64,000 bases of DNA from Vagococcus allomyrinae (GTDB lineage Bacteria; Bacillota; Bacilli; Lactobacillales; Vagococcaceae), in assembly GCF_017829975.1 (NCBI RefSeq), contig NZ_JAEEGA010000021.1:1-64000 (forward strand). Reading direction: 5' to 3'. The stretch's first letter is position 1; the number at the start of each line of letters is the position of its first letter. Shown piece after piece: positions 42,466-51,284 of this stretch. A model generated the notes under the pieces. That model saw nothing but the letters and a program-made list of their open reading frames with translations. It made no database searches and was not told the origin of the DNA. Both the position numbers and the translations under genes were made by a program.

Positions 42466-42509
42466 TGTAAAGAAAATGTTATATTTCTCTTAAGTTTTTC
42501 TAGTATAAT
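42466..42509 (+). promoter_or_regulatory. WalR box and promoter of the 3D-domain cell-wall gene
   Basis: TGTAAA-GAAAA-TGTTAT at 42466-42482 matches the WalR consensus TGTWAH-N5-TGTWAH exactly, and a third TGTAAC lies at 42456-42461. The -10 box TATAAT is at 42504-42509; the -35 position (ATATTT, 42481-42486) is poor, and the WalR box abuts it, as for promoters activated by WalR. Confidence 0.72.
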
Positions 42510-42577
42510 GTAATGGTGAAGCTAAAAAAGGAATAGAGATAACTGTACTTATAGAAGAGTAATGAAAGGTGTTGTGG

Positions 42578-43714
42578 GTGTTGAAATCACGAAAGATGAC
42601 CTATCTGATGGTTCTAACCATATTAGTTGCTGTGGTTATGCCAAGTATTGCGTTAGCAGATTCTGTAGATGAAATTAAAAATAAAGAAGCTGAAGTAAAA
42701 AAACAAGGCGAAACAATTAACGCAGAAATTGATTCAGTTGTTGCCGCTATTAACGCTAAATATCAAGATTTAGCTAAACTAGATTCCAAAATTTCTGATT
42801 CGCAAAAAGAAATTGAGCAGACTGAAACAGATATTGTGGCAACTCAAGAAAGTATCGAGAAACGCAGCGGAGTTGTAGCTGAAAGAATGAAAGATATGCA
42901 ATTACGTGGAGTGGGACAAAATTCCTTACAAGCTTTATTGGAAGCTGAGAGTTTTTCCGACTTTATTAATCGCGCCTATGCGGTGACCGTTTTGCAAAAT
43001 GCTGAAAACTCTAAGATTGAGTCTTTATATGAAGACAAAGAAAAACTTAGTCAACTAGAAGCGAAATTAATTGAAACACAAACCAATTTAGAAAGTCAAC
43101 AACAAACAGCCGAAGCTGAAAAAGCGTCATTGGATACTGAAGTAGCTGGTTTGAAAGATAAATTAGCCTCTAATGCTTCTACATTAGACAGTTTAACTGC
43201 GGAACGTGTAAGTAAAGAAAATGAAATTAGAGAAGCGGCTGCCGCGAAAGCTGCAGAAGAGACGAGACTTAAAGAAGAAGCTGCCAAGCAGTTGGTTCAA
43301 ACAAGTAATGCTACTAATAACTCAAGCACGACAGAATCCGGTACGGATACTAGTAATTCTGGCGGTGGCCAAACAACGACACCACCAGTAGTTCCACCGA
43401 CAGTTGTTCCGCCAGTGACTCCACCAGCAACAGGAGGCATTAACGGACAAGCCACGGCTTATATTGCTACTGGTAATAATACCGCCACAGGCACAGTGCC
43501 AACAGTTGGCAGAACGATTGCGGTTGATCCTAGTAGAATTCCTTTAGGTAGCAGAGTTCAAATCGTAGTACCAAGCATGCCACAATATTCAGGGGTTTAT
43601 ACTGCTGAAGATACAGGTGGTGCAGTTAATGGTTACATCATTGATATGTTTGTTGGCAGTGAAAATGAAGCACGTAATTTTGGACGTCGTTCAATCATTA
43701 TTACCGTATTATAA
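42578..43714 (+). CDS. Secreted PcsB/SagA-type coiled-coil protein with 3D domain
   Basis: A 378-residue exported cell-wall protein. A signal peptide (cleavage after SIALA) is followed by a coiled coil (about 30-235) like the N-terminus of SagA/PcsB, a Pro/Thr-rich linker with PPVVPPTVVPPV, and a C-terminal 3D domain (about 290-378; DPSRIPLGSRV, AEDTGGAVNG, IDMFVG with the three aspartates). 3D domains belong to peptidoglycan lytic enzymes such as YocH. The start is GTG 42578 or TTG 42581, each after AAAGG (42565-42569). Its WalR box suggests cell-wall control. Confidence 0.88.
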   Translation: MLKSRKMTYLMVLTILVAVVMPSIALADSVDEIKNKEAEVKKQGETINAEIDSVVAAINAKYQDLAKLDSKISDSQKEIEQTETDIVATQESIEKRSGVVAERMKDMQLRGVGQNSLQALLEAESFSDFINRAYAVTVLQNAENSKIESLYEDKEKLSQLEAKLIETQTNLESQQQTAEAEKASLDTEVAGLKDKLASNASTLDSLTAERVSKENEIREAAAAKAAEETRLKEEAAKQLVQTSNATNNSSTTESGTDTSNSGGGQTTTPPVVPPTVVPPVTPPATGGINGQATAYIATGNNTATGTVPTVGRTIAVDPSRIPLGSRVQIVVPSMPQYSGVYTAEDTGGAVNGYIIDMFVGSENEARNFGRRSIIITVL

Positions 43715-43727
43715 TAAAAACTGTGTT

Positions 43728-43758
43728 CCCATCTAATTAACTTTAGATGGGGCTTTTT
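43728..43758 (+). terminator. Terminator of the 3D-domain gene
   Basis: CCCATCTAA/TTAGATGGG (9-bp stem, 6-nt loop), then GCTTTTTTT. Confidence 0.87.
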
Positions 43759-43898
43759 TTGTTTGGAAATTAGGAATGAGAGTGGCAGTTGGTTGGCAAC
43801 TTGGTTGTATGTCATCCAGAATAATGAGGATGTGTCAGGGTTGACTTTTAACTAGTAGACCCGTACAATTTTTATGGGATGATGTGAGGAGGAGAAAA

Positions 43899-44462
43899 TT
43901 GATACGTTCAGCTAAAAAATCTGATGTTGATCAGATTGTACCATTAGTGATGATAATCTTAAAAGACATGGAATTAGTATTTTTAAAGAAATACGGGGAG
44001 GAAAAACTCGTTGAGGTCCTTAAGTTAGCTTTTGCTGATGAAAATTTTCGTTTTGGGTACGCACGAGGCATCGTGTTAGAAGAAGAAAATGAAATTTTGG
44101 GTGTTGCCTTTGGTTATCTCGATTCTGAAGAATCGACGATCGATGAGCCGCTAAAAGCAGCCTATAGAAAACTAGGGATTCCAGAGGACGAAGTGATGTT
44201 TGGAGACAAAGAAGCATTTGAAAATGAATGGTATTTGGATAGTATTGCGGTACGTGCTGACCAGCGCGGGCGCGGGATTGGTGCCAAGTTATTAGAAGCT
44301 TTGCCTAAGTTTGCCACTAAACAAGGGGCTAATAAGATCGGGTTGAGTGTGGATGATGTCAATCCCCGAGCGAAGCAATTATACATTCGGCAAGGATTTA
44401 AAGAGGTTGGCCGTGCTGTCATTAGTGGTCATCAATACGACCATATGCAGAAGGAGATATAA
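43899..44462 (+). CDS. GNAT family N-acetyltransferase
   Basis: A 187-residue acetyltransferase with the GNAT core SIAVRADQRGRGIGAKLLEAL and NPRAKQLYIRQGFKEVG (parts). The substrate is unknown. The start is TTG 43899: AGGAGGAG (43887-43894) lies 4-6 bp upstream, whereas the GTG at 43884 precedes it. Copy B of the dispersed repeat starts 4 bp after its stop and acts as terminator. Confidence 0.88.
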   Translation: MIRSAKKSDVDQIVPLVMIILKDMELVFLKKYGEEKLVEVLKLAFADENFRFGYARGIVLEEENEILGVAFGYLDSEESTIDEPLKAAYRKLGIPEDEVMFGDKEAFENEWYLDSIAVRADQRGRGIGAKLLEALPKFATKQGANKIGLSVDDVNPRAKQLYIRQGFKEVGRAVISGHQYDHMQKEI

Positions 44463-44466
44463 GTTA

Positions 44467-44676
44467 ACTGGAGGCTGGGACTATTGTCCCAGCCTCCAGT
44501 GTTTTCATGAAACTTGTGCGCTAGACGCCTTCCACAAGTCTGCTATCTTTAATGCTCTAAACCGCTATGCATTTAAATACTAGAGGAGAGGGCATCCTAT
44601 TTTGAGATTACTTGGATCATGTGCTTATCTGTGACCAGTAGCCTTATGAGGAAACAAAATGATTCGATGTCCCAGC
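44467..44676. repeat. Dispersed intergenic repeat, copy B
   Basis: It begins with a perfect 15-bp hairpin (44467-44481 with 44486-44500, core GGAGGCTGGGAC/GTCCCAGCCTCC). It shares the blocks TTTTCATGAA, TGTGCG, AAGTCTG, CATGTGCTTATCTGTGACCA and GGAAACAAAATGA with copy A, in the same order, with about 78 extra bases at 44532-44610. Its outer ends GCTGGGAC and GTCCCAGC (44474-44481, 44669-44676) are inverted copies, like a small mobile element. Confidence 0.75.
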
Positions 44677-44682
44677 TTTTTT

Positions 44683-45210
44683 CTAATCAAAGCTTAAATT
44701 GGGGACATGTTTTTTGAGTTGGTCTTCGGTTTTTTTTCGATTTAGTAACCAATAATCAAGAACAGCAGCGATACAAATACAAAGAGGAGCTTCTTCTTTC
44801 TCAGGAATATCTAAAGCATAAAAGTCACCAGTTGTAAGGGAAGCTTTTTCCATTTTCATGACACGACGGTTCAGATGGTAAATGGCGTAATCATGATTGC
44901 TGATATCGCCCATGACGACCCATCCAAGTTGATGAACGAAGTAAAAGTCACGATTAATCGAGAGGACCCGTTGTAAGGAGCCAACCTTTTCGAATTCATG
45001 GTAAAGGTCAAATCGCGAGCCAAGTTTAAAGGCGAAGTTGGCTTGTTTAATACTGGCAACGATGTCACCATTCAGTTGATACAGGGAAAGGACGTCCCCA
45101 CGCATTCCCCAGCGACCAACCATAAGATACAGGGCGTCACCTTTTTGGTTTTTAATTATCGTGCGACTGCTACTTGATAATAGGTCTTGGCGAATATAAT
45201 AGTGGCTCAT
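44683..45210 (-). CDS. LURP-one-related (tubby-like fold) protein
   Basis: A 175-residue protein of the LURP-one/YxjI family: MSHYYIRQDLLSSSSRT, GDALYLMVGRWG, AIYHLNRRVMKMEKA and a C-terminal hydrophobic helix (APLCICIAAVLDYWLL). The fold is related to tubby and scramblase proteins, and the bacterial function is unknown. It follows the HAD phosphatase gene by 38 bp on the same strand and is probably cotranscribed. Confidence 0.85.
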   Translation of the reverse strand: MSHYYIRQDLLSSSSRTIIKNQKGDALYLMVGRWGMRGDVLSLYQLNGDIVASIKQANFAFKLGSRFDLYHEFEKVGSLQRVLSINRDFYFVHQLGWVVMGDISNHDYAIYHLNRRVMKMEKASLTTGDFYALDIPEKEEAPLCICIAAVLDYWLLNRKKTEDQLKKHVPNLSFD

Positions 45211-45248
45211 CCAGTCACCCCTTTCTCAAACTAAGCGTTTTTTAACGA

Positions 45249-46118
45249 CTAAAGATTCTCTTCGATGGCGCGAATAATGGCTTTGCCGACACCGCCATCC
45301 ATGTGATGATCAGTCTCATAGCGCGCAATTTTCTTGACGCCTTCTTCTGCGTTACCCATAGCAAAGCTAACACCTGCAACTTCTAGCATGCTCGCATCAT
45401 TAAAGTTATCGCCGATCGTCATCACTTCGTTTAATGGAATACCTAAATCTTTGGCAATGTGTTTAACGGCGATTCCTTTTTGGGCATCAATATGATTGAT
45501 CTCAATATTGTTAGGGTACGAAGAGGTGACAATCAAATCCGGTAGTTTTTCGATTTCTTCTCGCAAAGGCCCTAATATTTTTATTTCTTCGGGAGCAAAG
45601 GCAATAAATTTTAAAATTTTAATGCCACCGTTATTAAGAAGTTCCTGATAATCAGTGATGTAATTGATATCCAATAATTCCAAATGAGCAGCAGCCATCG
45701 CGATTGCCATTTTAAAGGTTAAATGAGGCAGCTGATTGGCTAACATAATAGCGGCGTTTTCAATGCGCTGATGCTGATTATCAGAGTAAATACCGTGGTC
45801 TGTGGCTATTTCGAAGTAAACATGATGAGCTTGTAAAACTGCGACGATTTTTTTGGCATTTTCTCTCTCGAAATCAACTGTAAATAAGTTGTTGCCGTCT
45901 TTATCGAAGGCTTGAGCTCCATTAACCGTTATCATTGGACAATTAATACCAGCTTCGTCCAGAGGAGGTTTGGCCTCGGTGTACCCACGTCCAGTGGCTA
46001 CCATAAATTGAATCCCTTTTTCTTCAGCAAAGCGAATGGCATCGATGTTTTCTTGAGGGACGTTCATTCGCGTCCCCAATAACGTGCCGTCCATATCTGA
46101 TGCAATTAATTTAATCAT
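45249..46118 (-). CDS. Cof-type HAD-IIB family hydrolase (YidA-like)
   Basis: A 289-residue HAD phosphatase with the catalytic DMDGTLLG near residue 8, VATGRGY, a C2 cap domain (about 85-190) and a late motif TIGDNFNDASML. Such enzymes act on sugar phosphates or FMN/PLP. The substrate is not predictable. AGGAGGAAAT lies upstream of the ATG. Confidence 0.92.
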   Translation of the reverse strand: MIKLIASDMDGTLLGTRMNVPQENIDAIRFAEEKGIQFMVATGRGYTEAKPPLDEAGINCPMITVNGAQAFDKDGNNLFTVDFERENAKKIVAVLQAHHVYFEIATDHGIYSDNQHQRIENAAIMLANQLPHLTFKMAIAMAAAHLELLDINYITDYQELLNNGGIKILKFIAFAPEEIKILGPLREEIEKLPDLIVTSSYPNNIEINHIDAQKGIAVKHIAKDLGIPLNEVMTIGDNFNDASMLEVAGVSFAMGNAEEGVKKIARYETDHHMDGGVGKAIIRAIEENL

Positions 46119-46374
46119 CTGATTTCCTCCTTATTGACAGCTTTTAAAGCTATTCTTAATTTAACTAGTTGGTTAGTGGTGCATCAAATAGTTAGACATA
46201 ATGTCGTCCTCTCTAGTTTACCATTTTTTTACTGATTCAGCATGTAAAGTTGTTGTTGCCTTTCAGAAAGTAGCAAATGAGTAACAGACGATGGTTAAAT
46301 GAGCAAAAAAAGAGGATAATCCCTTGAGTGTTTCAAGTTGTTTTAGTATGCTAGGAGATAAAGGATGTGAGCAG

Positions 46375-47055
46375 ATGATGGAGTTACCAAGAAATAGTTG
46401 GGAAAAGCTATTGGCTGTTGAAAAGTCTAAACCTTACTATCAACAGCTGGAAGAATTTTTAAAGAGTGAATATCAAAAGACTGCAGTTTACCCGCCGCAA
46501 AACAAAATTTTTGAGGCGTTCAAACTGACGCCGTATGAGGAGGTTAAGGTGGTTATTTTAGGTCAAGATCCGTATCACGGTCCTAATCAAGCTCATGGGC
46601 TTAGTTTTTCTGTCTTGCCAGGCAATAAAATTCCCCCTTCTTTGCGCAATATTTATAAAGAGCTAGCTAGCGATTTAGGTTACCAACCAGTTGGCCATGG
46701 GTATTTAGAGAAATGGGCAAGAGAGGGCGTGTTGCTCTTAAATACTGTTTTAACAGTTCGTGATGGTCAAGCTAACTCCCATCGAAATAAGGGCTGGGAA
46801 ATTTTAACAGATGAAGTTATCAGGCAGTTGAATGAGCGGTCAGAACCAATTATTTTTATTTTATGGGGGAAACCGGCTCAAAGCAAAGCTCAGATGATCG
46901 ACGCTGATCGTCATTTGATTTTAGAGGGACCACATCCCAGTCCGTTGTCGGCTCATCGTGGTTTTTTTGGTACGCGCCCTTTTTCGCAGACCAATCGTGC
47001 CTTGGCCAAATGGGGGAAAAAGCCAATTGATTGGCAGTTATCGGAAACTGTATGA
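46375..47055 (+). CDS. ung: Uracil-DNA glycosylase (Ung)
   Basis: A 226-residue family 1 glycosylase that removes uracil from DNA. It carries GQDPYHGPNQAHGLSFSV (catalytic Asp), VLLLNTVLTVR and HPSPLSAHRGFFG (catalytic His). ATG 46375 follows AAAGGA and starts a normal-length Ung; the open frame continues upstream to a TTG at 46324 without a binding site. Confidence 0.96.
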   Translation: MMELPRNSWEKLLAVEKSKPYYQQLEEFLKSEYQKTAVYPPQNKIFEAFKLTPYEEVKVVILGQDPYHGPNQAHGLSFSVLPGNKIPPSLRNIYKELASDLGYQPVGHGYLEKWAREGVLLLNTVLTVRDGQANSHRNKGWEILTDEVIRQLNERSEPIIFILWGKPAQSKAQMIDADRHLILEGPHPSPLSAHRGFFGTRPFSQTNRALAKWGKKPIDWQLSETV

Positions 47056-47216
47056 TAATTATCTTTAATCTGTATTAATAGAAAAGCTGTAATTAGAGAA
47101 TAGTTGTCTAAATCGTGTATAAAAATATGTGATACAGCTAATTTAAACTGTTCTTTTTCATGGAATGGGTGTATGATAGAAGAGAAAGCAATAAAACAAT
47201 TATTGGAGGTACTACA

Positions 47217-48197
47217 GTGGATATTTTTGAAGGCTTAAAAGAACAAATTCAAGGCAAAGGGATTAAAATTGTTTTTCCTGAAGGAACGGATTTGAGAGTG
47301 CTTGGTGCAGCTATTCGGTTAAGTGCAGAAGGTTTATTGGAACCGATTGTTATTGGAAATGAAGTCGAAGTGAAAGAAATTGCCAACACTCGTGGTTTAA
47401 GAACATCAGGTTTAACGCTTATTGATCCCGAAACATACCCAGAGTTTGATGAAATGGTAGCCGCATTTGTTGAACGACGTAAAGGGAAAGTAACGGACGA
47501 TCAAGCGCGAACTATTTTAAAAGACCCTAACTACTTTGGAACAATGTTAACATACATGGATAAAGCCGATGGTATGGTGAGCGGTGCGATTCATTCTACA
47601 GGAGATACTGTTCGTCCAGCCTTACAAATTATCAAAACTAAACCTGGAATTAGCCGTACTAGCGGTGCCTTCTTGATGGTTCGTGGTCGTGACGAAGAAA
47701 AGTATATTTTCTCAGATTGTGCCATTAACGTTAATCCAAATGCACAAGAATTAGCAGAAATTGCAGTGGCAAGTGCTAAAACAGCTGAAATGTTTGGTAT
47801 TGATCCTAAGGTTGCAATGTTGAGTTTCTCAACAAAGGGATCAGCTAAATCAGAAGAAGTGACTAAAGTAGAAGAAGCGACTAAAATCGCACAATCTCTT
47901 GCACCTGAATATGAAATTGACGGTGAATTACAATTTGATGCGGCTTATGTGGCATCAGTTGGCCAACAAAAAGCGCCAGATTCAAAAGTTGCAGGTCATG
48001 CTACGGTCTTTGTTTTTCCAGAAATTCAATCAGGTAATATAGGTTATAAAATTGCGCAACGTTTTGGTAACTTTGAAGCAATTGGACCAATCTTACAGGG
48101 ATTAAACAAACCCGTTTCTGATTTGTCTCGCGGGTGCAATGAAGAAGAGGTTTACAAACTTTCAATTATTACTGCTGGTCAGTCTTTAATGGATTAG
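47217..48197 (+). CDS. pta: Phosphate acetyltransferase (Pta)
   Basis: A 326-residue enzyme that interconverts acetyl-CoA and acetyl phosphate, the central step of acetate formation. It shows KIVFPEGTDLRVLGAA, GMVSGAIHSTGDTVRPALQII and SRTSGAFLM (shown in parts). The start is GTG 47217: GGAGG (47205-47209) lies 7 bp upstream and the ATG at 47160 would add 19 unrelated residues. A -10 like TATGAT lies at 47172-47177. A terminator follows. Confidence 0.96.
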   Translation: MDIFEGLKEQIQGKGIKIVFPEGTDLRVLGAAIRLSAEGLLEPIVIGNEVEVKEIANTRGLRTSGLTLIDPETYPEFDEMVAAFVERRKGKVTDDQARTILKDPNYFGTMLTYMDKADGMVSGAIHSTGDTVRPALQIIKTKPGISRTSGAFLMVRGRDEEKYIFSDCAINVNPNAQELAEIAVASAKTAEMFGIDPKVAMLSFSTKGSAKSEEVTKVEEATKIAQSLAPEYEIDGELQFDAAYVASVGQQKAPDSKVAGHATVFVFPEIQSGNIGYKIAQRFGNFEAIGPILQGLNKPVSDLSRGCNEEEVYKLSIITAGQSLMD

Positions 48198-48207
48198 ATT
48201 ACACGTG

Positions 48208-48238
48208 GACTACTCAATTTTGTTGGGTAGTCTTTTTT
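48208..48238 (+). terminator. Terminator of pta
   Basis: GACTACTCA/TGGGTAGTC (9-bp stem with one G-U pair), then TTTTTT. Confidence 0.88.
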
Positions 48239-48347
48239 CATGTAAATGAGTATACTAGAGAAGAAGATACTAAGGAGTATTAATCCCAAATAATATGTCA
48301 GGTAAGTAGCTGCTTAAATGGCATATTGTATGAAGTGAGGTTAAAGC

Positions 48348-48806
48348 ATGAAAGAAATATATTTAGAAAATGAGTTAGCCACCCAAGAAATGGCTGAAAA
48401 AATCGGGGCCGTTCTAGAAAGTGGTGACTGCTTGGTTTTGACCGGTGAGTTGGGAGCAGGTAAGACGACTTTTACCAAAGGTCTTGCCCGAGGTCTCGGT
48501 ATTGAACAAATGGTCAAGAGCCCTACTTATACGATTGTTCGAGAATACCGCAAAGGTCGCGTCCCCCTTTTTCATATGGATGTGTATCGTTTAGAAGAGG
48601 GGGCTGCTGACTTAGGGTTGGATGAGTACTTTGAAGGTGATGGCGTAACGATTATTGAGTGGGGAAAATTGATTGAAGAGGAGTTACCAACTGATTATGT
48701 CGAATTAGTCTTAAGTTATCAAGCGGAGGTTAACAGCCGTCAGCTAAAAATTTACCCAGGACCAAAGGGGCAAGACTTATTGGCTAGAATTGAACAAGCC
48801 ATCTAA
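48348..48806 (+). CDS. tsaE: TsaE, ATPase of the tRNA threonylcarbamoyl system
   Basis: A 152-residue P-loop ATPase (Walker A GELGAGKTTF near residue 33; SPTYTIVREYR; FHMDVYRL) that works with TsaB, TsaC and TsaD to form t6A at tRNA position 37. The family length is normal. It has AAGTGAGG upstream and a terminator downstream, and lies after pta as in related enterococci. It does not share the operon of tsaB-tsaD in this window. Confidence 0.95.
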   Translation: MKEIYLENELATQEMAEKIGAVLESGDCLVLTGELGAGKTTFTKGLARGLGIEQMVKSPTYTIVREYRKGRVPLFHMDVYRLEEGAADLGLDEYFEGDGVTIIEWGKLIEEELPTDYVELVLSYQAEVNSRQLKIYPGPKGQDLLARIEQAI

Positions 48807-48808
48807 AT

Positions 48809-48853
48809 AAAAGCGAAGAAATAACATTAACTGTTGTTATTTCTTCGCTTTTT
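48809..48853. terminator. Long bidirectional terminator
   Basis: A perfect 18-bp stem (48809-48826 with 48835-48852; core GCGAAGAAATAACA) and TTAACTGT loop with A/T runs on both sides, between convergent genes. Confidence 0.93.
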
Positions 48854-49385
48854 ACATATACTTAACTAATTTTTTTAATGGGTCAACACCAAAACGATTG
48901 GCTTGATACAACAGAATATTTGCACATGCTAAACTGTCGTCTAACGCGTTGTGATGGTTGTCCAATTTGATTCCAAGTTTATCACTGACAGTGTTGAGTT
49001 TATGGTTTTCAAACTCAGGAAAGAGTTTTTTACTCGTTCGCACGGTACAAAGAGACAGATAGTGGGGTTGCTCAATTCCATAATACTCTAAGCAACCTTT
49101 TAGCACAGCGCAGTCAAAGGCAGCGTTATGGGCCACAATTAAGCGATTCTCCTGAAAATAGCCTTGGATTTCTTGCCAAACAGCAGGAAACTTAGGGGCA
49201 TTTGCAACGTCTTCAGGGTGAATGCCATGAATTTGGATATTTCTCCAATGAAAGTCTGTTTCTGGTTGAATCAGTGAGTAGTATCGTCCCACAATTTGGT
49301 CATCCTGAACCATAATCAACGCGACGGAACAGGCACTGTGTTTTTGGAAATTAGCCGTTTCAAAGTCAAAGGCGATAAAGTTCAT
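48852..49385 (-). CDS. 3'-5' exonuclease of the DnaQ/Pol III epsilon family
   Basis: A 177-residue exonuclease domain protein with DFETAN (Exo I), NAAFDCAVL (Exo II) and HNALDDSLA (Exo III), so all catalytic acidic residues are present. It acts on DNA or RNA 3' ends; a role in Pol III proofreading is not certain, as PolC carries its own exonuclease. The ATG at 49385 is chosen because AAGGAGTC lies upstream; the frame is open to 49469. Confidence 0.9.
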   Translation of the reverse strand: MNFIAFDFETANFQKHSACSVALIMVQDDQIVGRYYSLIQPETDFHWRNIQIHGIHPEDVANAPKFPAVWQEIQGYFQENRLIVAHNAAFDCAVLKGCLEYYGIEQPHYLSLCTVRTSKKLFPEFENHKLNTVSDKLGIKLDNHHNALDDSLACANILLYQANRFGVDPLKKLVKYM

Positions 49386-49512
49386 ATTGATAAGACTCCT
49401 TACTAAAAAATGTTGGGTGAAGCGATTAAGCGTCACTCTGAATTCCTTTATTATACCCCATTTTATCAAAAGAAAAAAGGAAGGAGAATGAAAAATCTCG
49501 CTTCCGAACCAA

Positions 49513-50127
49513 TTATTTTGATGATTTTTTACGTCGCTTTCGACGACCAGAACGAGTTTTTTTGGACTGAATTAGTTCAGCTTGTTGTTTTTCAGCTTTT
49601 TGTTTATTGACCAAAAAGATTCCTAGAATTGTTAGAATCACGATGATGACCAGAACCACAACCCAAATCACGACAGATGACTCCTTTTGGGAGGGCTTAT
49701 CTGGCTCTTGTTTATTGGCCACTGTTTGAGTCTGAGTACTACTACTCTGGGAGCTAGGAATGGTCGTTGATTGGGACACAACATGCTCCTCAGTCGTATC
49801 GATTGTTTGCGCCACAAAGTTGTAGTTTACATCTGTTGATTGATCATTAAGGAAGTCCATAATGGTAATGGTTGTTTTTTCTAAATCATCCGGGATTGGT
49901 ATCGAAAAATGACCTTCTTCGTCAGCTGTAATTGTCGCCACAATATCAGCTAAGGAGACATTGGCATTGGGGACTGTTTTCCCTGTAAGGACATGATTCT
50001 CTTTGTCGTAAACTAAATCAGAAATAAGCGGCTCTTTGGTATCTTCGGCCAAAACGTGGTGATCAAAATGGCTAAAACCCAGTAGGGCGATGGCTGTGAT
50101 GATCAAGATGTTAAGCATTTTTTTCAT
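49513..50127 (-). CDS. Membrane-anchored surface protein with Ig-like domain
   Basis: A 204-residue exported protein. A signal peptide (cleavage near VLA) is followed by a small beta domain (about 33-115) of the bacterial Ig/carboxypeptidase-regulatory type (LVYDKENHVLTGKTVPNANVSL; shown in part), a Ser/Thr/Gln-rich linker, one membrane helix (about 158-178) and a very basic tail (SGRRKRRKKSSK). It ends without an LPXTG motif. It is 12 bp downstream of exoA on the same strand, and both are likely in one operon. Function unknown. Confidence 0.75.
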   Translation of the reverse strand: MKKMLNILIITAIALLGFSHFDHHVLAEDTKEPLISDLVYDKENHVLTGKTVPNANVSLADIVATITADEEGHFSIPIPDDLEKTTITIMDFLNDQSTDVNYNFVAQTIDTTEEHVVSQSTTIPSSQSSSTQTQTVANKQEPDKPSQKESSVVIWVVVLVIIVILTILGIFLVNKQKAEKQQAELIQSKKTRSGRRKRRKKSSK

Positions 50128-50139
50128 AGTAGGTCCCTT

Positions 50140-50892
50140 CTAAGTTATGAGTAATTCAACAGGGCAATGGTCACTTCCGACGATATCGGCATGAATTTTA
50201 GCATCGATAAGGCGGTCTGTTAAGCGTTCAGAAGTAACAAAGTAGTCAATCCGCCACCCAGCATTATTTTGACGAGCGTTGAAACGATAGCTCCACCAGG
50301 AGTACGCTCCTTCTAAATCAGGATAAAAATGACGGAAGGTATCGACGTAACCTTCAGCTAATAATAAGCTGAATTTTTCACGCTCTTCATCAGTAAACCC
50401 AGCGTTTTTACGATTAGTTTTCCAGTTCTTTAAATCAATATTTTGATGAGCAACATTTAGATCGCCACAGAGAATAACAGGTTTTTGAGCATCTAGCAAG
50501 TTAAGGTGAGTTTTAAACTCTTCTTCCCATGTCATCCGATAATCCAATCGTTTTAACTCGTTTTGTGAGTTAGGGGTATAGCAAGTGACAAGGAAAAATT
50601 CCGGATATTCAAGAGTGATTACTCGGCCTTCTTGATCGTGTTCTTCAATGCCGATACCGTAAGAGACTGATAAGGCTTTTTCTTTAGCGAAAATAGCTGT
50701 ACCAGAATATCCCTTCTTAACCGCATAATTCCAATACTGATGGTAACCAGGTAATTCCAAATCAATCTGTCCTTCTTGAAGCTTTGTTTCTTGAAGGCAG
50801 AAAAAATCTGCATCTAACTCGTTAAAAATATCAACAAAGCCCTTCTTTACTACTGCGCGTAAGCCGTTGACATTCCATGAAATGAATTTCAT
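50140..50892 (-). CDS. exoA: Exodeoxyribonuclease III / AP endonuclease (ExoA)
   Basis: A 250-residue AP endonuclease of base-excision repair. It shows FISWNVNGLRA, QETKL (metal-binding Glu), GDLNVAH, and GSDHCPV (catalytic His). It complements Ung, 4 kb away, in the same pathway. AAGGAGGATGC precedes the ATG. Confidence 0.96.
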   Translation of the reverse strand: MKFISWNVNGLRAVVKKGFVDIFNELDADFFCLQETKLQEGQIDLELPGYHQYWNYAVKKGYSGTAIFAKEKALSVSYGIGIEEHDQEGRVITLEYPEFFLVTCYTPNSQNELKRLDYRMTWEEEFKTHLNLLDAQKPVILCGDLNVAHQNIDLKNWKTNRKNAGFTDEEREKFSLLLAEGYVDTFRHFYPDLEGAYSWWSYRFNARQNNAGWRIDYFVTSERLTDRLIDAKIHADIVGSDHCPVELLIT

Positions 50893-51284
50893 TGTGCATC
50901 CTCCTTCTAGTATGGTTCAGAGCGGTACTAAATTTATGACTAATCACATAAATCCAGCTGCTCATTTTAAGATTCTTCCTTTATTGTATCGGATATTTGA
51001 CTTGCCGTCATGTATTTCTGGTTAGTATTTAAAATATTTGTTTATTTAACGATCTAAAAAAGTGAGGTTAACCGCTTATCGTTTCAGATTATTGAACAAT
51101 TGGGGTTAACAACGCGGGTTGCAACTAGGAGTTTGAATTATTTTACGACAGTCCGATTGTTGTAAAAAAGCTGATAGATTGAGCTTGCTTGAATAACTAG
51201 CAAAAAATGAGTTGCAGGCAACATCCCTCGTCTAGTATTATTGAGACAGTTATCATACAGTTAATCCACAGAGGAAGTGAAGAG
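50893..51284. other. Intergenic region between exoA and the XRE gene
   Basis: 392 bp between divergent genes. It holds the ribosome binding sites of both genes and AT-rich stretches. On the minus strand TACAAT near 50987 may be the -10 box of exoA. No convincing gene, RNA or strong repeat was seen. Confidence 0.5.
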
